Positions 6,525 through 14,191 of a stretch of DNA of 64,000 nt are shown here, in pieces. Position 1 is the stretch's first letter; each line of letters begins with the position of its first letter. A program made the translations under genes and the position numbers. The notes under the pieces are model-generated. The model ran no database searches, had not been told where the DNA came from, and saw only the letters and a program-made list of their open reading frames with translations. This DNA comes from Neisseria shayeganii 871 (lineage in GTDB: Bacteria; Pseudomonadota; Gammaproteobacteria; Burkholderiales; Neisseriaceae), in NCBI RefSeq assembly GCF_000226875.1, contig NZ_JH164926.1, forward strand, positions 559,532-623,531. The letters run 5' to 3'.

Positions 6525-9017
6525 TTATGCTGCCGGCGCTTCCATAAAATCGAACAAGGAAGGCATCTGAACTTCTTGCTCGGCAGCTTTGAGATATTGC
6601 ACGCTGTCCAGAAAGTAGCCGGGGTTCAGTTCGCTGCCCTGGCCTTTGCGACCCATTTTGACGGCGCGGTAAGGGACGGTGCCCAATCCGCAGAATGGGT
6701 CGTAAACCAGCTCGCCGGGGTTGCTGTAACGCTCTATCAGGCGGTCTACGATGTCTGTCTGGATCGGACAAAGATGAAGCTGCACATTACGTGCTTTCTG
6801 CTGGCCGTTAAGGGTGAGCATTCGGTTGATGTCGTGCCATACCATGCCGTCGCCGCTGCCGGGGGCAAGGCTCATAAAGCTGGAGGGTAGGGCGCCGCGG
6901 GTTTCCAGTTCTTCGCCGATTCTGACGTGCGTTTCGTAGTCATAGACGTTTTTCAGCGTCCAGTCGGTAAAGGCGCGGCTGAGTTTGTCCGGCGGCAGGG
7001 CGGCCAGTTCCGCCGGGGAAAGTTGGCGGTCGCCGCTGCTGCGCCAGAAAGCGTGCGCATCGATCTGCCAGCGGGCGCGGGTGTACTCGTCTTTGCTGTG
7101 CTTGACGGGGATATCGGCATAACCGCGCGTGCGGTCGGTCTGCGGCTTGCGGAACAGAATAATGTACTCCGGAGAGCCAACGCCCATTTTGGTACCGTCT
7201 TTGGTCATTTCCGTCCAGCCCAGCCGGTAGGTCTGGTTGTTTTCGCGCACCACATCCGTTACCACGGTAATCATGCCCATGTAATCAAATCCGTGTTTGA
7301 TGCCGTGCATGATGGCTTCACAGTGGAACGGCGACACGGTGGGCGCTCCGGCCCCGGTGACATTGCCGAACAGGATGCGGTCTTTGACGTGGCAGGCATA
7401 AATGCGGCCGGGCTTGAGGATGCGTTTCAGCTCTGGCGTCAGGTAGTCCATCTGCGCCCAAAAGTGATCGTTGTCGTCGGTATGGCCGAAGTCGTTGTAG
7501 CTGGGGGTGTACTCGTAGTGGTTTGAAAACGGGATGGAGGTGACAATCAGGTCAACGTGGTTTTCAGGCTGCCTTTGCGCCTCCAATACGCAATCGTTGT
7601 TGGCCAGCGTGTAGCGCTCGCCGCTGGCTTCGATGCGCTCAATGCCGATGGTGCGGGTGAGCACGTCGGATAGGCTCAATTGATTCAAGCCGTGTTGTTT
7701 GATGATTTCGGTCATGTTGTCCACCATGTGTTTATGATTGGCCCACTTCTCTTCCAACGTGCGCAGGATTTCACGCTCCGCTTCCGAATAGATGATGTGA
7801 ATTTCCACCTGCTCGGTTTGCAGGAAGCGGTGAATGCGGTGTACGGCCTGAATGAAGTCATTGAAGCTGTAACCGATGCCGGTAAAAATGGCTTTATGGC
7901 AGTGGCGCTGGAAGTTGCAGCCGCTGCCCGCAATCGAGGGTTTGGCGGACAGGTATTTGAATTTGCCATCGGAAAAATCAATAATGGCCTGTTCGCGCTT
8001 GTCGAGGTCTTGGCTGCCGTAAATGGCCACGCTTTCCGGCACCGCTTTTTGAATGGCGTGGCGCTCGGTCTCCAGGTCGTGCCACAGGATGTAATGGCTG
8101 TCCGGGTCGGCGGCCAAAATTTCCTGCATCTTGGCCATACGCGCCGGCAGGCTGTCGCGCTTTTCGGCGGCAGCAGATTGCAGGCCGATGGCGGCATCCT
8201 TGAACAACAGGATCTGGCCGAATTTGTCGGCCCCGGCCAGCTCGTGCTGTGTTTTCACTTCGTGGTAAACCAGCTTCATTTCCGGCAGGTCGTAGCCGGT
8301 GTCGTCAAAGCCTAAATCGGACGGACGTTGCAGAAATACTGCCCACGAATTGAGCCACAGCCAAAATTCCTGCTCTTTGTGCGGGTATAGGGTGAGGTTG
8401 TTGGCCTTGGTGCTGTCGCGCTGGAAAAAACGGGTCAAAGACTGCCCGGTATCCATGATGCCGAGGAAGCCGGCATAGTGGATCAGCTCCTTGTAGCGGT
8501 TCGGCGACGGCGTGGCGGTGGCAACAAACTTATGCTTGACGTTGCGGAACAGCGGCAAAAACTCCTGATAGGTTTTGCTGCCGTAGCTGCGCAGCACGCT
8601 GGCTTCGTCAAGCGACACCACGGCAAACAGGGACGGATCGAGCTTGCCGTCGCGCACACTTTCGTAGTTGGTCAGATAAAAGTCGCCGCCGTCCATCTCT
8701 TCCGGCCGGCGGATAAACTGAAAATCCACGCCCAGCTTTTGGCCGTCGCGCTTAAATTCTTGGCGCACACCCAGCGGGCAAACAATCAGGGCCTTACCGC
8801 CCGCCTTGGCCTGCATGATGCGGACAATTTCAATCTGCTGCATGGTCTTGCCCAAACCGAAGGCTTCAAAAATGGCACGGTTCCCACCCTTGACCGCCCA
8901 CTGCACCACGGCTTTCTGATGTGGTTTCAGCATGGGGTTGATTTCGCTCAGGTCGATGTCGTAGCCGTCAAATTTGGCCAGCGGCATTTTGGCCTGTAAA
9001 AATTCTTCGTAGGTCAT
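6525..9017 (-). CDS. SNF2-type helicase fused to a DNA methyltransferase
   Basis: 830 residues. The N-terminal half is a superfamily 2 ATPase: Walker A AFGLGKT (about 52-58), Walker B SLDEAS (about 135-140), and a C-terminal helicase lobe ending QAVHRIHRF. The C-terminal half is an N4-cytosine/N6-adenine type DNA methyltransferase: catalytic-type motif VTSIPFSNHYEYTPS (TSIPF instead of the usual TSPPF/Y) and SAM motif DPFCGLGTVPYR near the end. The chosen start (MTYEEFLQAK) follows GGGAAAACCACC and a hairpin. It probably methylates DNA while translocating on or remodelling it. No partner endonuclease is visible, so self-protection or regulation is more likely than restriction. Confidence 0.85.
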   Translation of the reverse strand: MTYEEFLQAKMPLAKFDGYDIDLSEINPMLKPHQKAVVQWAVKGGNRAIFEAFGLGKTMQQIEIVRIMQAKAGGKALIVCPLGVRQEFKRDGQKLGVDFQFIRRPEEMDGGDFYLTNYESVRDGKLDPSLFAVVSLDEASVLRSYGSKTYQEFLPLFRNVKHKFVATATPSPNRYKELIHYAGFLGIMDTGQSLTRFFQRDSTKANNLTLYPHKEQEFWLWLNSWAVFLQRPSDLGFDDTGYDLPEMKLVYHEVKTQHELAGADKFGQILLFKDAAIGLQSAAAEKRDSLPARMAKMQEILAADPDSHYILWHDLETERHAIQKAVPESVAIYGSQDLDKREQAIIDFSDGKFKYLSAKPSIAGSGCNFQRHCHKAIFTGIGYSFNDFIQAVHRIHRFLQTEQVEIHIIYSEAEREILRTLEEKWANHKHMVDNMTEIIKQHGLNQLSLSDVLTRTIGIERIEASGERYTLANNDCVLEAQRQPENHVDLIVTSIPFSNHYEYTPSYNDFGHTDDNDHFWAQMDYLTPELKRILKPGRIYACHVKDRILFGNVTGAGAPTVSPFHCEAIMHGIKHGFDYMGMITVVTDVVRENNQTYRLGWTEMTKDGTKMGVGSPEYIILFRKPQTDRTRGYADIPVKHSKDEYTRARWQIDAHAFWRSSGDRQLSPAELAALPPDKLSRAFTDWTLKNVYDYETHVRIGEELETRGALPSSFMSLAPGSGDGMVWHDINRMLTLNGQQKARNVQLHLCPIQTDIVDRLIERYSNPGELVYDPFCGLGTVPYRAVKMGRKGQGSELNPGYFLDSVQYLKAAEQEVQMPSLFDFMEAPAA

Positions 9018-9036
9018 GGTGGTTTTCCCAATAAAA

Positions 9037-9061
9037 AACCGCTGCTTTGTATGCAGCGGTT
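9037..9061 (-). terminator. Terminator-like hairpin before the helicase-methyltransferase gene
   Basis: A 9-bp perfect stem AACCGCTGC/GCAGCGGTT with a 7-nt loop is followed on the minus strand by a TTTTTTATT tract and the ribosome site of the next gene. Confidence 0.75.
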
Positions 9062-9072
9062 GATTCACAAAA

Positions 9073-9174
9073 TTACTTGTCGCTCAGATTCCGGCTTTTT
9101 TGATTGGCAAGCCGTTGCCGGTGGCGGACGACTGCCTGCCAGTTCCAGACGCGGCGGCGGGGGTTATTTATCAT
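9073..9174 (-). CDS. Small basic phage peptide, 33 residues
   Basis: A basic peptide opening MINNPRRRVWNWQAVVRHRQ and ending RNLSDK. It overlaps the 3' end of the preceding gene by 11 bp and ends before the next hairpin. No family is recognised; the call rests on position and tight packing in the operon. Confidence 0.35.
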   Translation of the reverse strand: MINNPRRRVWNWQAVVRHRQRLANQKSRNLSDK

Positions 9175-9466
9175 GGACTTCTTTCTGCATAGTCTCATCA
9201 ATTTGGCGGCGGTACTCATCAAGGTCAAACGCCATGCCCATTGCCTCAACGGCGAGGCGGCCAATCTTTTCCAACCGCACGGTGTCCGGGTGGGGGACAA
9301 GCTCCAGTTTATAATCGCTGCATAAATGATAGCCGAAATCTTCGTCAAAAATTCGCCACATTTTTGAACCGTCGTCTGCGATAACCGGTTCATCGCTCAC
9401 AATAATAACTTCCATGTCACCCGTTAAGTGGTAACACTTGTCGCCAAATTTAAATTGCTGTGTCAT
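9164..9466 (-). CDS. Early phage protein, paralogue of the 10535-10813 product
   Basis: 100 residues. The N-terminus MTQQFKFGD and the C-terminal block PHPDTVRLEKIGRLAVEAMG...FDLDEYRRQID are nearly the same as in the 92-residue product at 10535-10813. The middle segments differ: here HLTGDMEVIIVSDEP...WRIFDEDFGYHL looks like a small beta-rich (SH3/Tudor-like) domain. The start follows a perfect hairpin (9486-9504) and a TTTTGGAG site. Function is unknown; the gene arose by duplication or was kept as a pair. Confidence 0.7.
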   Translation of the reverse strand: MTQQFKFGDKCYHLTGDMEVIIVSDEPVIADDGSKMWRIFDEDFGYHLCSDYKLELVPHPDTVRLEKIGRLAVEAMGMAFDLDEYRRQIDETMQKEVHDK

Positions 9467-9485
9467 TTGTTTACTCCAAAAGAAA

Positions 9486-9504
9486 AGCCCCGCATTGCGG
9501 GGCT
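9486..9504 (-). terminator. Terminator-like hairpin downstream of the KilA-N gene
   Basis: A strong stem AGCCCCGC/GCGGGGCT with a very short loop is followed on the minus strand by TTTTCTTTT and then the ribosome site of the next gene. A DUS with one mismatch adjoins it. Confidence 0.75.
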
Positions 9505-9520
9505 ACCTGAAAAGGGTTGG

Positions 9521-10342
9521 TTAAATGGTCTGCACGGCGTCGAAACGGCACAGGCTATGCCGGATGTGGTTGCGGTAGTAGCTGTCGGTGATGTTCGGCA
9601 GCTCTCGCTCCAATGCTTCGCGGCTCCCTCTGAGGAAGGAGATGCTTTCATCTGCGATTGTCCACATGGTAAGGGCTTTGCCGTAGCCCAAGGCTTTCAG
9701 CGGGGCGGATACTTCTTCAAGCAGGCGGCATGCCCAGTTGCAGTAGTAAACCACGGTGGCGAGTCTGGCGACTTCGTGGTCTTCGAAGCGGGCAGCTTGC
9801 GGTTGGCGGAAGACTTCGGGGGCGTCTTGGATGCTGTTCAGGTAGCCCAGGGCGCGGTCGAAGTCTGCGGCGGCGATTTCGTGGTAGCTGTTCACTTGGC
9901 AGAAGCTGTGCAGCTTGCGGTAGATTTCCTGCCAGTGTTCGCCGGTGCGGTGGTGGCGGGCCATGACGGCCTGTTGGATTTGCTGTTTCTGCGCGGGGGA
10001 AAGTTTCAGGCTACCTGAAATGATTTCTTCAATCTTCATGTCGCACCAAACGGCGAAGCGGGCGTCCAGCCAGCTGGCGAAGTGTACCGCCAGTTTTGGG
10101 TGTAGCCATGTGCCCCTGCTATTGCCACCGTTTACCACAGTAACCAATTGATTTTCTTCCACTAAGATTTTTGTCTTAGTGCTTAAGAATTCAGCAAGCG
10201 CAACGATATATTCTTGAGTTTGCTCGGTTTTAAGATAATCGCGGGGTTGTTTACCGAAATGGGCAGCAATGGCGGTGGCGTTCAGGTAGCCGTCTTCGCG
10301 GAAAGAAACGGGAACTTGGCTGTTGAAGATATGGGTTTGCAT
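9521..10342 (-). CDS. KilA-N domain protein (antirepressor-type)
   Basis: 273 residues from the ATG at 10342, preceded by AAGGAG. The N-terminal half is a KilA-N DNA-binding domain (FREDGYLNATAIAAHFGKQP, then YLKTEQTQEYI and GTWLHPKLAVHFASWLDARF). The C-terminal half (about 135-273, HHRTGEHWQEIYRKLHSF and LGYLNSIQDAPEVFRQP) is shared with the Rha-type protein at 49290-50150. Proteins of this architecture act as antirepressors or transcription regulators in many phages. A DUS lies inside (10008-10019). Confidence 0.85.
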   Translation of the reverse strand: MQTHIFNSQVPVSFREDGYLNATAIAAHFGKQPRDYLKTEQTQEYIVALAEFLSTKTKILVEENQLVTVVNGGNSRGTWLHPKLAVHFASWLDARFAVWCDMKIEEIISGSLKLSPAQKQQIQQAVMARHHRTGEHWQEIYRKLHSFCQVNSYHEIAAADFDRALGYLNSIQDAPEVFRQPQAARFEDHEVARLATVVYYCNWACRLLEEVSAPLKALGYGKALTMWTIADESISFLRGSREALERELPNITDSYYRNHIRHSLCRFDAVQTI

Positions 10343-10542
10343 TTGAATGCTCCTTGTACAAGTTTGAGAAACTTGCCTACACGCCGCCAAGCGTGGGGGG
10401 CAAGGTCTGATTTACGGTAGACAACGGCTTGGTATAAGCCAATGCTAGAAAGCCAAATCTTGCAGAAAAAATCCCCTTCGTCAGCGTGGTATTCTTCCCA
10501 GCATGGGTCTTCCGGCGTGGTGTGTTTTTCCCATTTAAGCAT
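10282..10542 (-). CDS. Small early phage protein
   Basis: 86 residues from MLKWEKHTTPEDPCWEEYH. The pattern of a short W-rich start, a cysteine and aromatic-spaced beta strands (FFCKIWLSSIGLYQAVVYR) is typical of small phage proteins of unknown function. The C-terminus overlaps the KilA-N start by 61 bp. The ribosome site is weak (AGAGAAAA). Confidence 0.5.
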   Translation of the reverse strand: MLKWEKHTTPEDPCWEEYHADEGDFFCKIWLSSIGLYQAVVYRKSDLAPHAWRRVGKFLKLVQGAFKCKPISSTAKFPFLSAKTAT

Positions 10543-10813
10543 TTTTCTCTTTCTGTATAGTTGTATCAATTTGACGTCGGTATTCGTCTAAGTCGAACTT
10601 CATGCCCATTGATTCAACAGTGAGGCGGCCAATTCTTTCCAACCGCACGGTGTCGGGGTGGGGGATAAGTTCCAGTTCATCTTCGCCGAAGGTGTCGAGA
10701 TGAGTATCGCCATGTAGTGCCACTACCACGCCGAATTTAAAATCAACTACCGAGCCGATATTGCCGGTTTCTTTATGGCGCACGAGGTCGCCGAATTTAA
10801 ACTGCTGTGTCAT
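10535..10813 (-). CDS. Early phage protein, paralogue of the 9164-9466 product
   Basis: 92 residues. It shares MTQQFKFGD and the C-terminal PHPDTVRLERIGRL...FDLDEYRRQID block with the 100-residue protein at 9164-9466. The middle region (RHKETGNIGSVVDFKFGVVVAL) looks like a small beta-barrel of YodB/SH3 type. The start has TTGGAGAAGACAG. Function is unknown. Confidence 0.7.
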   Translation of the reverse strand: MTQQFKFGDLVRHKETGNIGSVVDFKFGVVVALHGDTHLDTFGEDELELIPHPDTVRLERIGRLTVESMGMKFDLDEYRRQIDTTIQKEKNA

Positions 10814-10839
10814 CTGTCTTCTCCAATAAAAAGCCGCCT

Positions 10840-11748
10840 TCACGCAGCCTGCGCGTGTTTCACGTCAATATCTATCAGCCGCTGGCGGAAGCGCTTAAAG
10901 TCAATCAGCGTCAGGCCGGTGTGGTTTTCAAACGGTATCAGCCATTTGCCCACCATTTCCCGAATCATGCCTTGCAGGGTGTCGGGTTGGCCGTATGGCT
11001 GCCAGACGGGTTTGCGCAGGTCGGGTATGTTCTCCGGTTCTTCCACGTCCTGAAAGCACTCGGCGATGCGGTACAGGCACCAGGCGGCTTCCAGAATGCC
11101 AGTGCGCAGTTCGGGCATTTTGATGCCGTATTTTTTCGCCAAATCACGCAGCGATTCGCCACGGATGACGGCGTTCAGTCCTTCGTAATGCTCGCGCGGA
11201 CGCTCGAACAGGCCGGTGGTGTAGAGGGCTACCTGAACGCTGGCGCAGTATTTGGCGATGCCGTCCACGGTGCGGGCGGGTATGAATTCGGCGTAGGCGG
11301 CAGCGTATTTGATGAGGATGCGCAGCGGGCGCAACAGGATGCGGCGCTGATTGGGGCTTAAATCCTCTTTCTCCCGGCTCTGCTCCAAGCTGTGCTGGGC
11401 GGCGTTGGCGGCGGCGCTCAATTCGTAGTCGGCATAGATGCCAGCCACGCAGCGCATGGCGCGGATGAGCTTTTCAAACACGGTAACGGATGGCATGTGG
11501 TGGCCGTACACCAGTTCGCCGTAGGCCAGCCAGCTGCGGATTTCGTCGGTTACGGCGCTGTCTTGGCTTTCCGGCGGGCCTTCGCGCATGTCACGGCGGT
11601 TTTGATGTTGCTGAAATTCGATGTTGGCACGGCGGTTGCGGTCGCCGGGGATTTTGCCGGTGCCGATTTTCTGTTTGGCTTCGCGGGCGATTTTGGCGGC
11701 GGCTTTGGCCTGCTTTTTGGCGGCCATGATTTGGGATGCGGTTTGCAT
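10840..11748 (-). CDS. Hypothetical early phage protein, 302 residues
   Basis: The start at 11748 follows GGAGCCACCC. The N-terminal 60 residues are Lys/Ala/Arg-rich and likely a disordered nucleic-acid contact. The rest is helical, with a repeated pattern of aromatic residues (WLAYGELVYGHHMPSVTVFEKLI and LFERPREHYEGLNAVIRG). An RDLAKKYGIKMPELRTG segment could be a helix-turn-helix. It lies between the Gp157-type gene and the small paralogue. The family is not recognised. Confidence 0.65.
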   Translation of the reverse strand: MQTASQIMAAKKQAKAAAKIAREAKQKIGTGKIPGDRNRRANIEFQQHQNRRDMREGPPESQDSAVTDEIRSWLAYGELVYGHHMPSVTVFEKLIRAMRCVAGIYADYELSAAANAAQHSLEQSREKEDLSPNQRRILLRPLRILIKYAAAYAEFIPARTVDGIAKYCASVQVALYTTGLFERPREHYEGLNAVIRGESLRDLAKKYGIKMPELRTGILEAAWCLYRIAECFQDVEEPENIPDLRKPVWQPYGQPDTLQGMIREMVGKWLIPFENHTGLTLIDFKRFRQRLIDIDVKHAQAA

Positions 11749-11816
11749 GGGTGGCTCCGTGGTTTCAGGCGGCACGCGGCCGCCCGGGGTTAAACCAATT
11801 GGCCTTGCAGCCTGCA

Positions 11817-12311
11817 TTATTTGAGGCGCAGGGATTCCATGCCTTCAAGCAGTTTTGCGCCGGGTATGTCTTGTCCTGCTTTGATGGCTGCTTTGATGGC
11901 TGCTTTGTCCGGCTCGGTTTTGACGCGCATCAGTTCGGCGGGGATTTGGCTTTCGTCGAAAATCTCTACCGATGGTGGATTTTTGGCGAATTTGGCGCTG
12001 AAGGTGCCATCAACAGCTTTGATTTCTTTGATGCCGATGCGGCGCATATTGTCGGCCAGATAGGTTTTCAGGCGTTCCTTGCGGTTTTTGACGGCTGCAA
12101 GTTTTGCCTGCATGGTTTTGATGTGGGAGGCCAACATTTCTTCTTCAGCGCCAAGATTCATGGCGTAGGCCACCACGGATACGGCTTTGGTTTCAAATTG
12201 GCCGATGACGGCTTCGATGGTGTCTTGCGCCCATGTCTCGTCGTTGTCGGCCAGTTCGTTCAGGGCGCGCAATACGTCGTCGGCGCATTGGTACAGGGTG
12301 ATGTTGCTCAT
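11817..12311 (-). CDS. Siphovirus Gp157-family protein
   Basis: 164 residues: helical N-terminal part (LYQCADDVLRALNELADND), a long coiled coil rich in Lys/Glu (EEEMLASHIKTMQAKLAAVKN...LKTYLADNMRRIGI) and the C-terminal beta segment TFSAKFAKNPPSVEIFDESQIP. These are the hallmarks of Gp157 of Streptococcus phage SFi, which typically accompanies phage recombination/replication modules. Here it is followed by the SSB-like and ATPase genes, as expected. A hairpin (12332-12350) lies upstream of its ribosome site. Confidence 0.9.
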   Translation of the reverse strand: MSNITLYQCADDVLRALNELADNDETWAQDTIEAVIGQFETKAVSVVAYAMNLGAEEEMLASHIKTMQAKLAAVKNRKERLKTYLADNMRRIGIKEIKAVDGTFSAKFAKNPPSVEIFDESQIPAELMRVKTEPDKAAIKAAIKAGQDIPGAKLLEGMESLRLK

Positions 12312-12331
12312 TTGGGGTCTCCATTAAAAAT

Positions 12332-12350
12332 GGCAGCCATTCAGGCTGCC
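12332..12350 (-). terminator. Hairpin between the SSB-like and Gp157 genes
   Basis: A 7-bp stem GGCAGCC/GGCTGCC with a 5-nt loop, followed on the minus strand by ATTTTTAATGGAG and the Gp157 start. Confidence 0.65.
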
Positions 12351-12356
12351 TGAAAC

Positions 12357-13013
12357 TCAGAACGGAATATCGTCGTCGATGTCGTCCACCGGTTGCGGCT
12401 GGCCTTGCGGTGCGGCTTGGCGTTGCGGAGGGTGCGGGGTTTGCCCGCCATTCTTGCGGCGGTCATTCAGTGGCTTTTCGGCAATGTAGGCCATTACTTT
12501 GCCAAGTTGCACCGGCTCGGTGGCTTTGCCTAGGATTTCGCTGGCGGTCATTTCGCTTGCCGGTTCGAAAACGCTGTAAATGGCGGGGCTGGGATTATCC
12601 CGTCCGTCTTCATGCACCATTTGCACCACGATGCCCAGGGGTTTGTTGTGCAGTTGGATAAAGCAGCCGCGGGTAACGGTTTCTTCCTGGCGAGTATCGG
12701 GGTTGTACTCTTTGACTTGCGTCGGCACGGGGTCGCCGCTTTCGCGCATTCGCAGGCAGGCCAGGATGGCGTGGATCAGTTTGCAGCCGCCTTCATTGAC
12801 GGTGCCGCCGTGGTAGCTGGTATTGATGTAGAAACGGGCTTTTTGTTTGGTGTCGCTGACGAAGTTGAGGAAGATGCCCTGTGATTGGCCGTTTTGGCCG
12901 TTTTTGACGTGCCAAACAGCGCTCTCGATGTGGCCGGAATATTTGCCGGCTTCGTTGATGTAGCCGCCGCGCTGGTCGTAGGCTTTGGCTTGTCCGGCGT
13001 CGAGTTTAAACAT
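12357..13013 (-). CDS. Phage single-strand DNA-binding-like protein
   Basis: 218 residues. The N-terminal 150 residues form a beta-rich domain (KYSGHIESAVWHVKNGQNGQ, then GIFLNFVSDTKQKARFYINT) like phage DUF669/SSB proteins. A Pro/Gln-rich linker follows, and then the acidic tip DDIDDDIPF, the classic SSB C-terminal tail that recruits replication and repair partners. It overlaps the ATPase gene by 8 bp. It probably protects single-stranded DNA in the phage recombination module. Confidence 0.8.
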   Translation of the reverse strand: MFKLDAGQAKAYDQRGGYINEAGKYSGHIESAVWHVKNGQNGQSQGIFLNFVSDTKQKARFYINTSYHGGTVNEGGCKLIHAILACLRMRESGDPVPTQVKEYNPDTRQEETVTRGCFIQLHNKPLGIVVQMVHEDGRDNPSPAIYSVFEPASEMTASEILGKATEPVQLGKVMAYIAEKPLNDRRKNGGQTPHPPQRQAAPQGQPQPVDDIDDDIPF

Positions 13014-13692
13014 TTTCTGTTTCCTTTTCGTTTGAAGGTTGGGGTTGCTGGCCGTAGTAGTCGCAAATCACGGCATCTACGGCGGCGAGGTCGTTTTCGA
13101 TTAAATCCGGCTCGAACATGCCCATGGGGCTTTTGCAGGTATCGTTGCCGTTATTGTGGGTTTGGAACAGGTAGTTGCCGTTGATGGCTTGGGTGCGCAG
13201 CACCGTCGTTACCATGCCTTCGAGTGTGATTTTCTCGTCAAGCAGCTTGCCCACGGTTTTGATGCGGGTTTTGCCGCTGTCGTCGGTTTGGGTGTGACCG
13301 AGGATGTAAACCCGTTTGTGGTCGGGCAGCTTGGCGGCTTGGTCGAGAATGTCCCAAGCGTGACGGGCGATGCGGTTGAACTTTTGGAAGGCTTCGTTGC
13401 CTTTGGCTTCGTCGGTTACGCCGCGCATAAATTCGTTGGCCATCAGGTACTGAAAATCGTCAATCACGATGATGTCGCGGCTGCTGCGCTGCATGGCCTT
13501 GATGATGCGGTCGCTGTCGTCGCAGGGGAAAATGTTGCCACCGTCTTTATCCAGCACTTTCCAGCCCGCCGCGCGAAACGGCAGCGGCTTGCTGATGGCC
13601 TGAATCAATAGGGTGTTGTCGGGTTTCAAATTGCGGAGGGATGCGCTCTTGCCGGTACCGCTCTCCCCGAGAATCATGGTTACGATTGCCAT
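13006..13692 (-). CDS. Sak4-like RecA-fold ATPase (phage recombinase)
   Basis: 228 residues. Walker A is GESGTGKSASL at the N-terminus; Walker B is DIIVIDDFQYLMANEF; a sensor region YILGHTQTDDSGKTRIKTVGK follows. The fold and gene company (Gp157, SSB-like with acidic tail) fit the Sak4 group of Rad51/RecA-core phage annealing and recombination ATPases. Ribosome site CAGGAG lies 8 bases from the ATG. It could alternatively be called a generic AAA ATP-binding protein. Confidence 0.8.
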   Translation of the reverse strand: MAIVTMILGESGTGKSASLRNLKPDNTLLIQAISKPLPFRAAGWKVLDKDGGNIFPCDDSDRIIKAMQRSSRDIIVIDDFQYLMANEFMRGVTDEAKGNEAFQKFNRIARHAWDILDQAAKLPDHKRVYILGHTQTDDSGKTRIKTVGKLLDEKITLEGMVTTVLRTQAINGNYLFQTHNNGNDTCKSPMGMFEPDLIENDLAAVDAVICDYYGQQPQPSNEKETENV

Positions 13693-13756
13693 TGTTTATC
13701 TCCTGTTGCTCCAGTTGCGCCATGACTTGCGCGTAAAACATTTGTTGGCCGCACAT
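13547..13756 (-). CDS. Possible small ORF overlapping the ATPase gene
   Basis: 69 residues starting MCGQQMFYAQVMAQLEQQ. It has a good TTTGGAG site and sits after a hairpin (13776-13789). The last two thirds overlap the ATPase gene in another frame and have no recognisable features. The ORF may be a short upstream coding unit that couples translation to the ATPase gene rather than a functional protein. Confidence 0.35.
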   Translation of the reverse strand: MCGQQMFYAQVMAQLEQQEINNGNRNHDSRGERYRQERIPPQFETRQHPIDSGHQQAAAVSRGGLESAG

Positions 13757-13793
13757 GGCTCACTCCAAAAATAAAGCCGCTCAGGCGGCGGGG

Positions 13794-13943
13794 TTATTGT
13801 TCCAGTTCGGCGCGGGCGCACCAGACGAACCAGGCGTCTTCGGTTTCGGCGCTTTGGTAGCTGTTGTCGCTGTGTTTCAGCAGGCAGTAGCCTTGCTCCC
13901 GCGCCCATTTTTCAAAGTGGCGGCGTTCGCGTACGGTGTCCAT
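13794..13943 (-). CDS. Small phage protein, 49 residues
   Basis: The sequence FEKWAREQGYCLLKHSDNSY...AWFVWCARAELEQ shows the spacing of a common small phage protein of unknown role (F-E-x-W-A...Y...W-x-x-W-x-A-R). Its ATG overlaps the stop of the upstream gene (TAATG), supporting translation. Confidence 0.65.
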   Translation of the reverse strand: MDTVRERRHFEKWAREQGYCLLKHSDNSYQSAETEDAWFVWCARAELEQ

Positions 13944-14191
13944 TATTCGCCCTCCACGGGGTCGAACACTACGCCGGCCAGTAGCTCTTCGTCGCTCATG
14001 CCCTGCCAGGGGCTGGCGAGGACGGCGAGGCGGGCGGCTTTTTGGGCGGCCGGCTTGGTTTGGGCTGCCGATAATGCAGGCCGCGCGGGCTGCGGGGCTT
14101 CGGCGCTGCTCATAGCGGCGAGTGCGCCGAGCATAAAAATGGCCGCTGCTGCGGCTGTAATGGCTTGCGCTGTATTGCGTGTCATGTCCAT
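13943..14191 (-). CDS. Small exported or membrane-anchored phage protein
   Basis: 82 residues. A short basic start and the hydrophobic segment AITAAAAAIFMLGALAAMSSAEA look like a signal anchor. An Ala/Pro-rich linker and an acidic end (MSDEELLAGVVFDPVEGE) follow. AAGGAG lies 4 bases before the ATG at 14191 (10 before a second ATG at 14185). No family is recognised. Confidence 0.55.
   Translation of the reverse strand: MDMTRNTAQAITAAAAAIFMLGALAAMSSAEAPQPARPALSAAQTKPAAQKAARLAVLASPWQGMSDEELLAGVVFDPVEGE

Noticed and set aside
6525..9017. Type I/III restriction system
   Set aside because: Although helicase and methyltransferase domains are present, no nuclease motif or specificity subunit is seen; a lone phage methyltransferase is the safer call.
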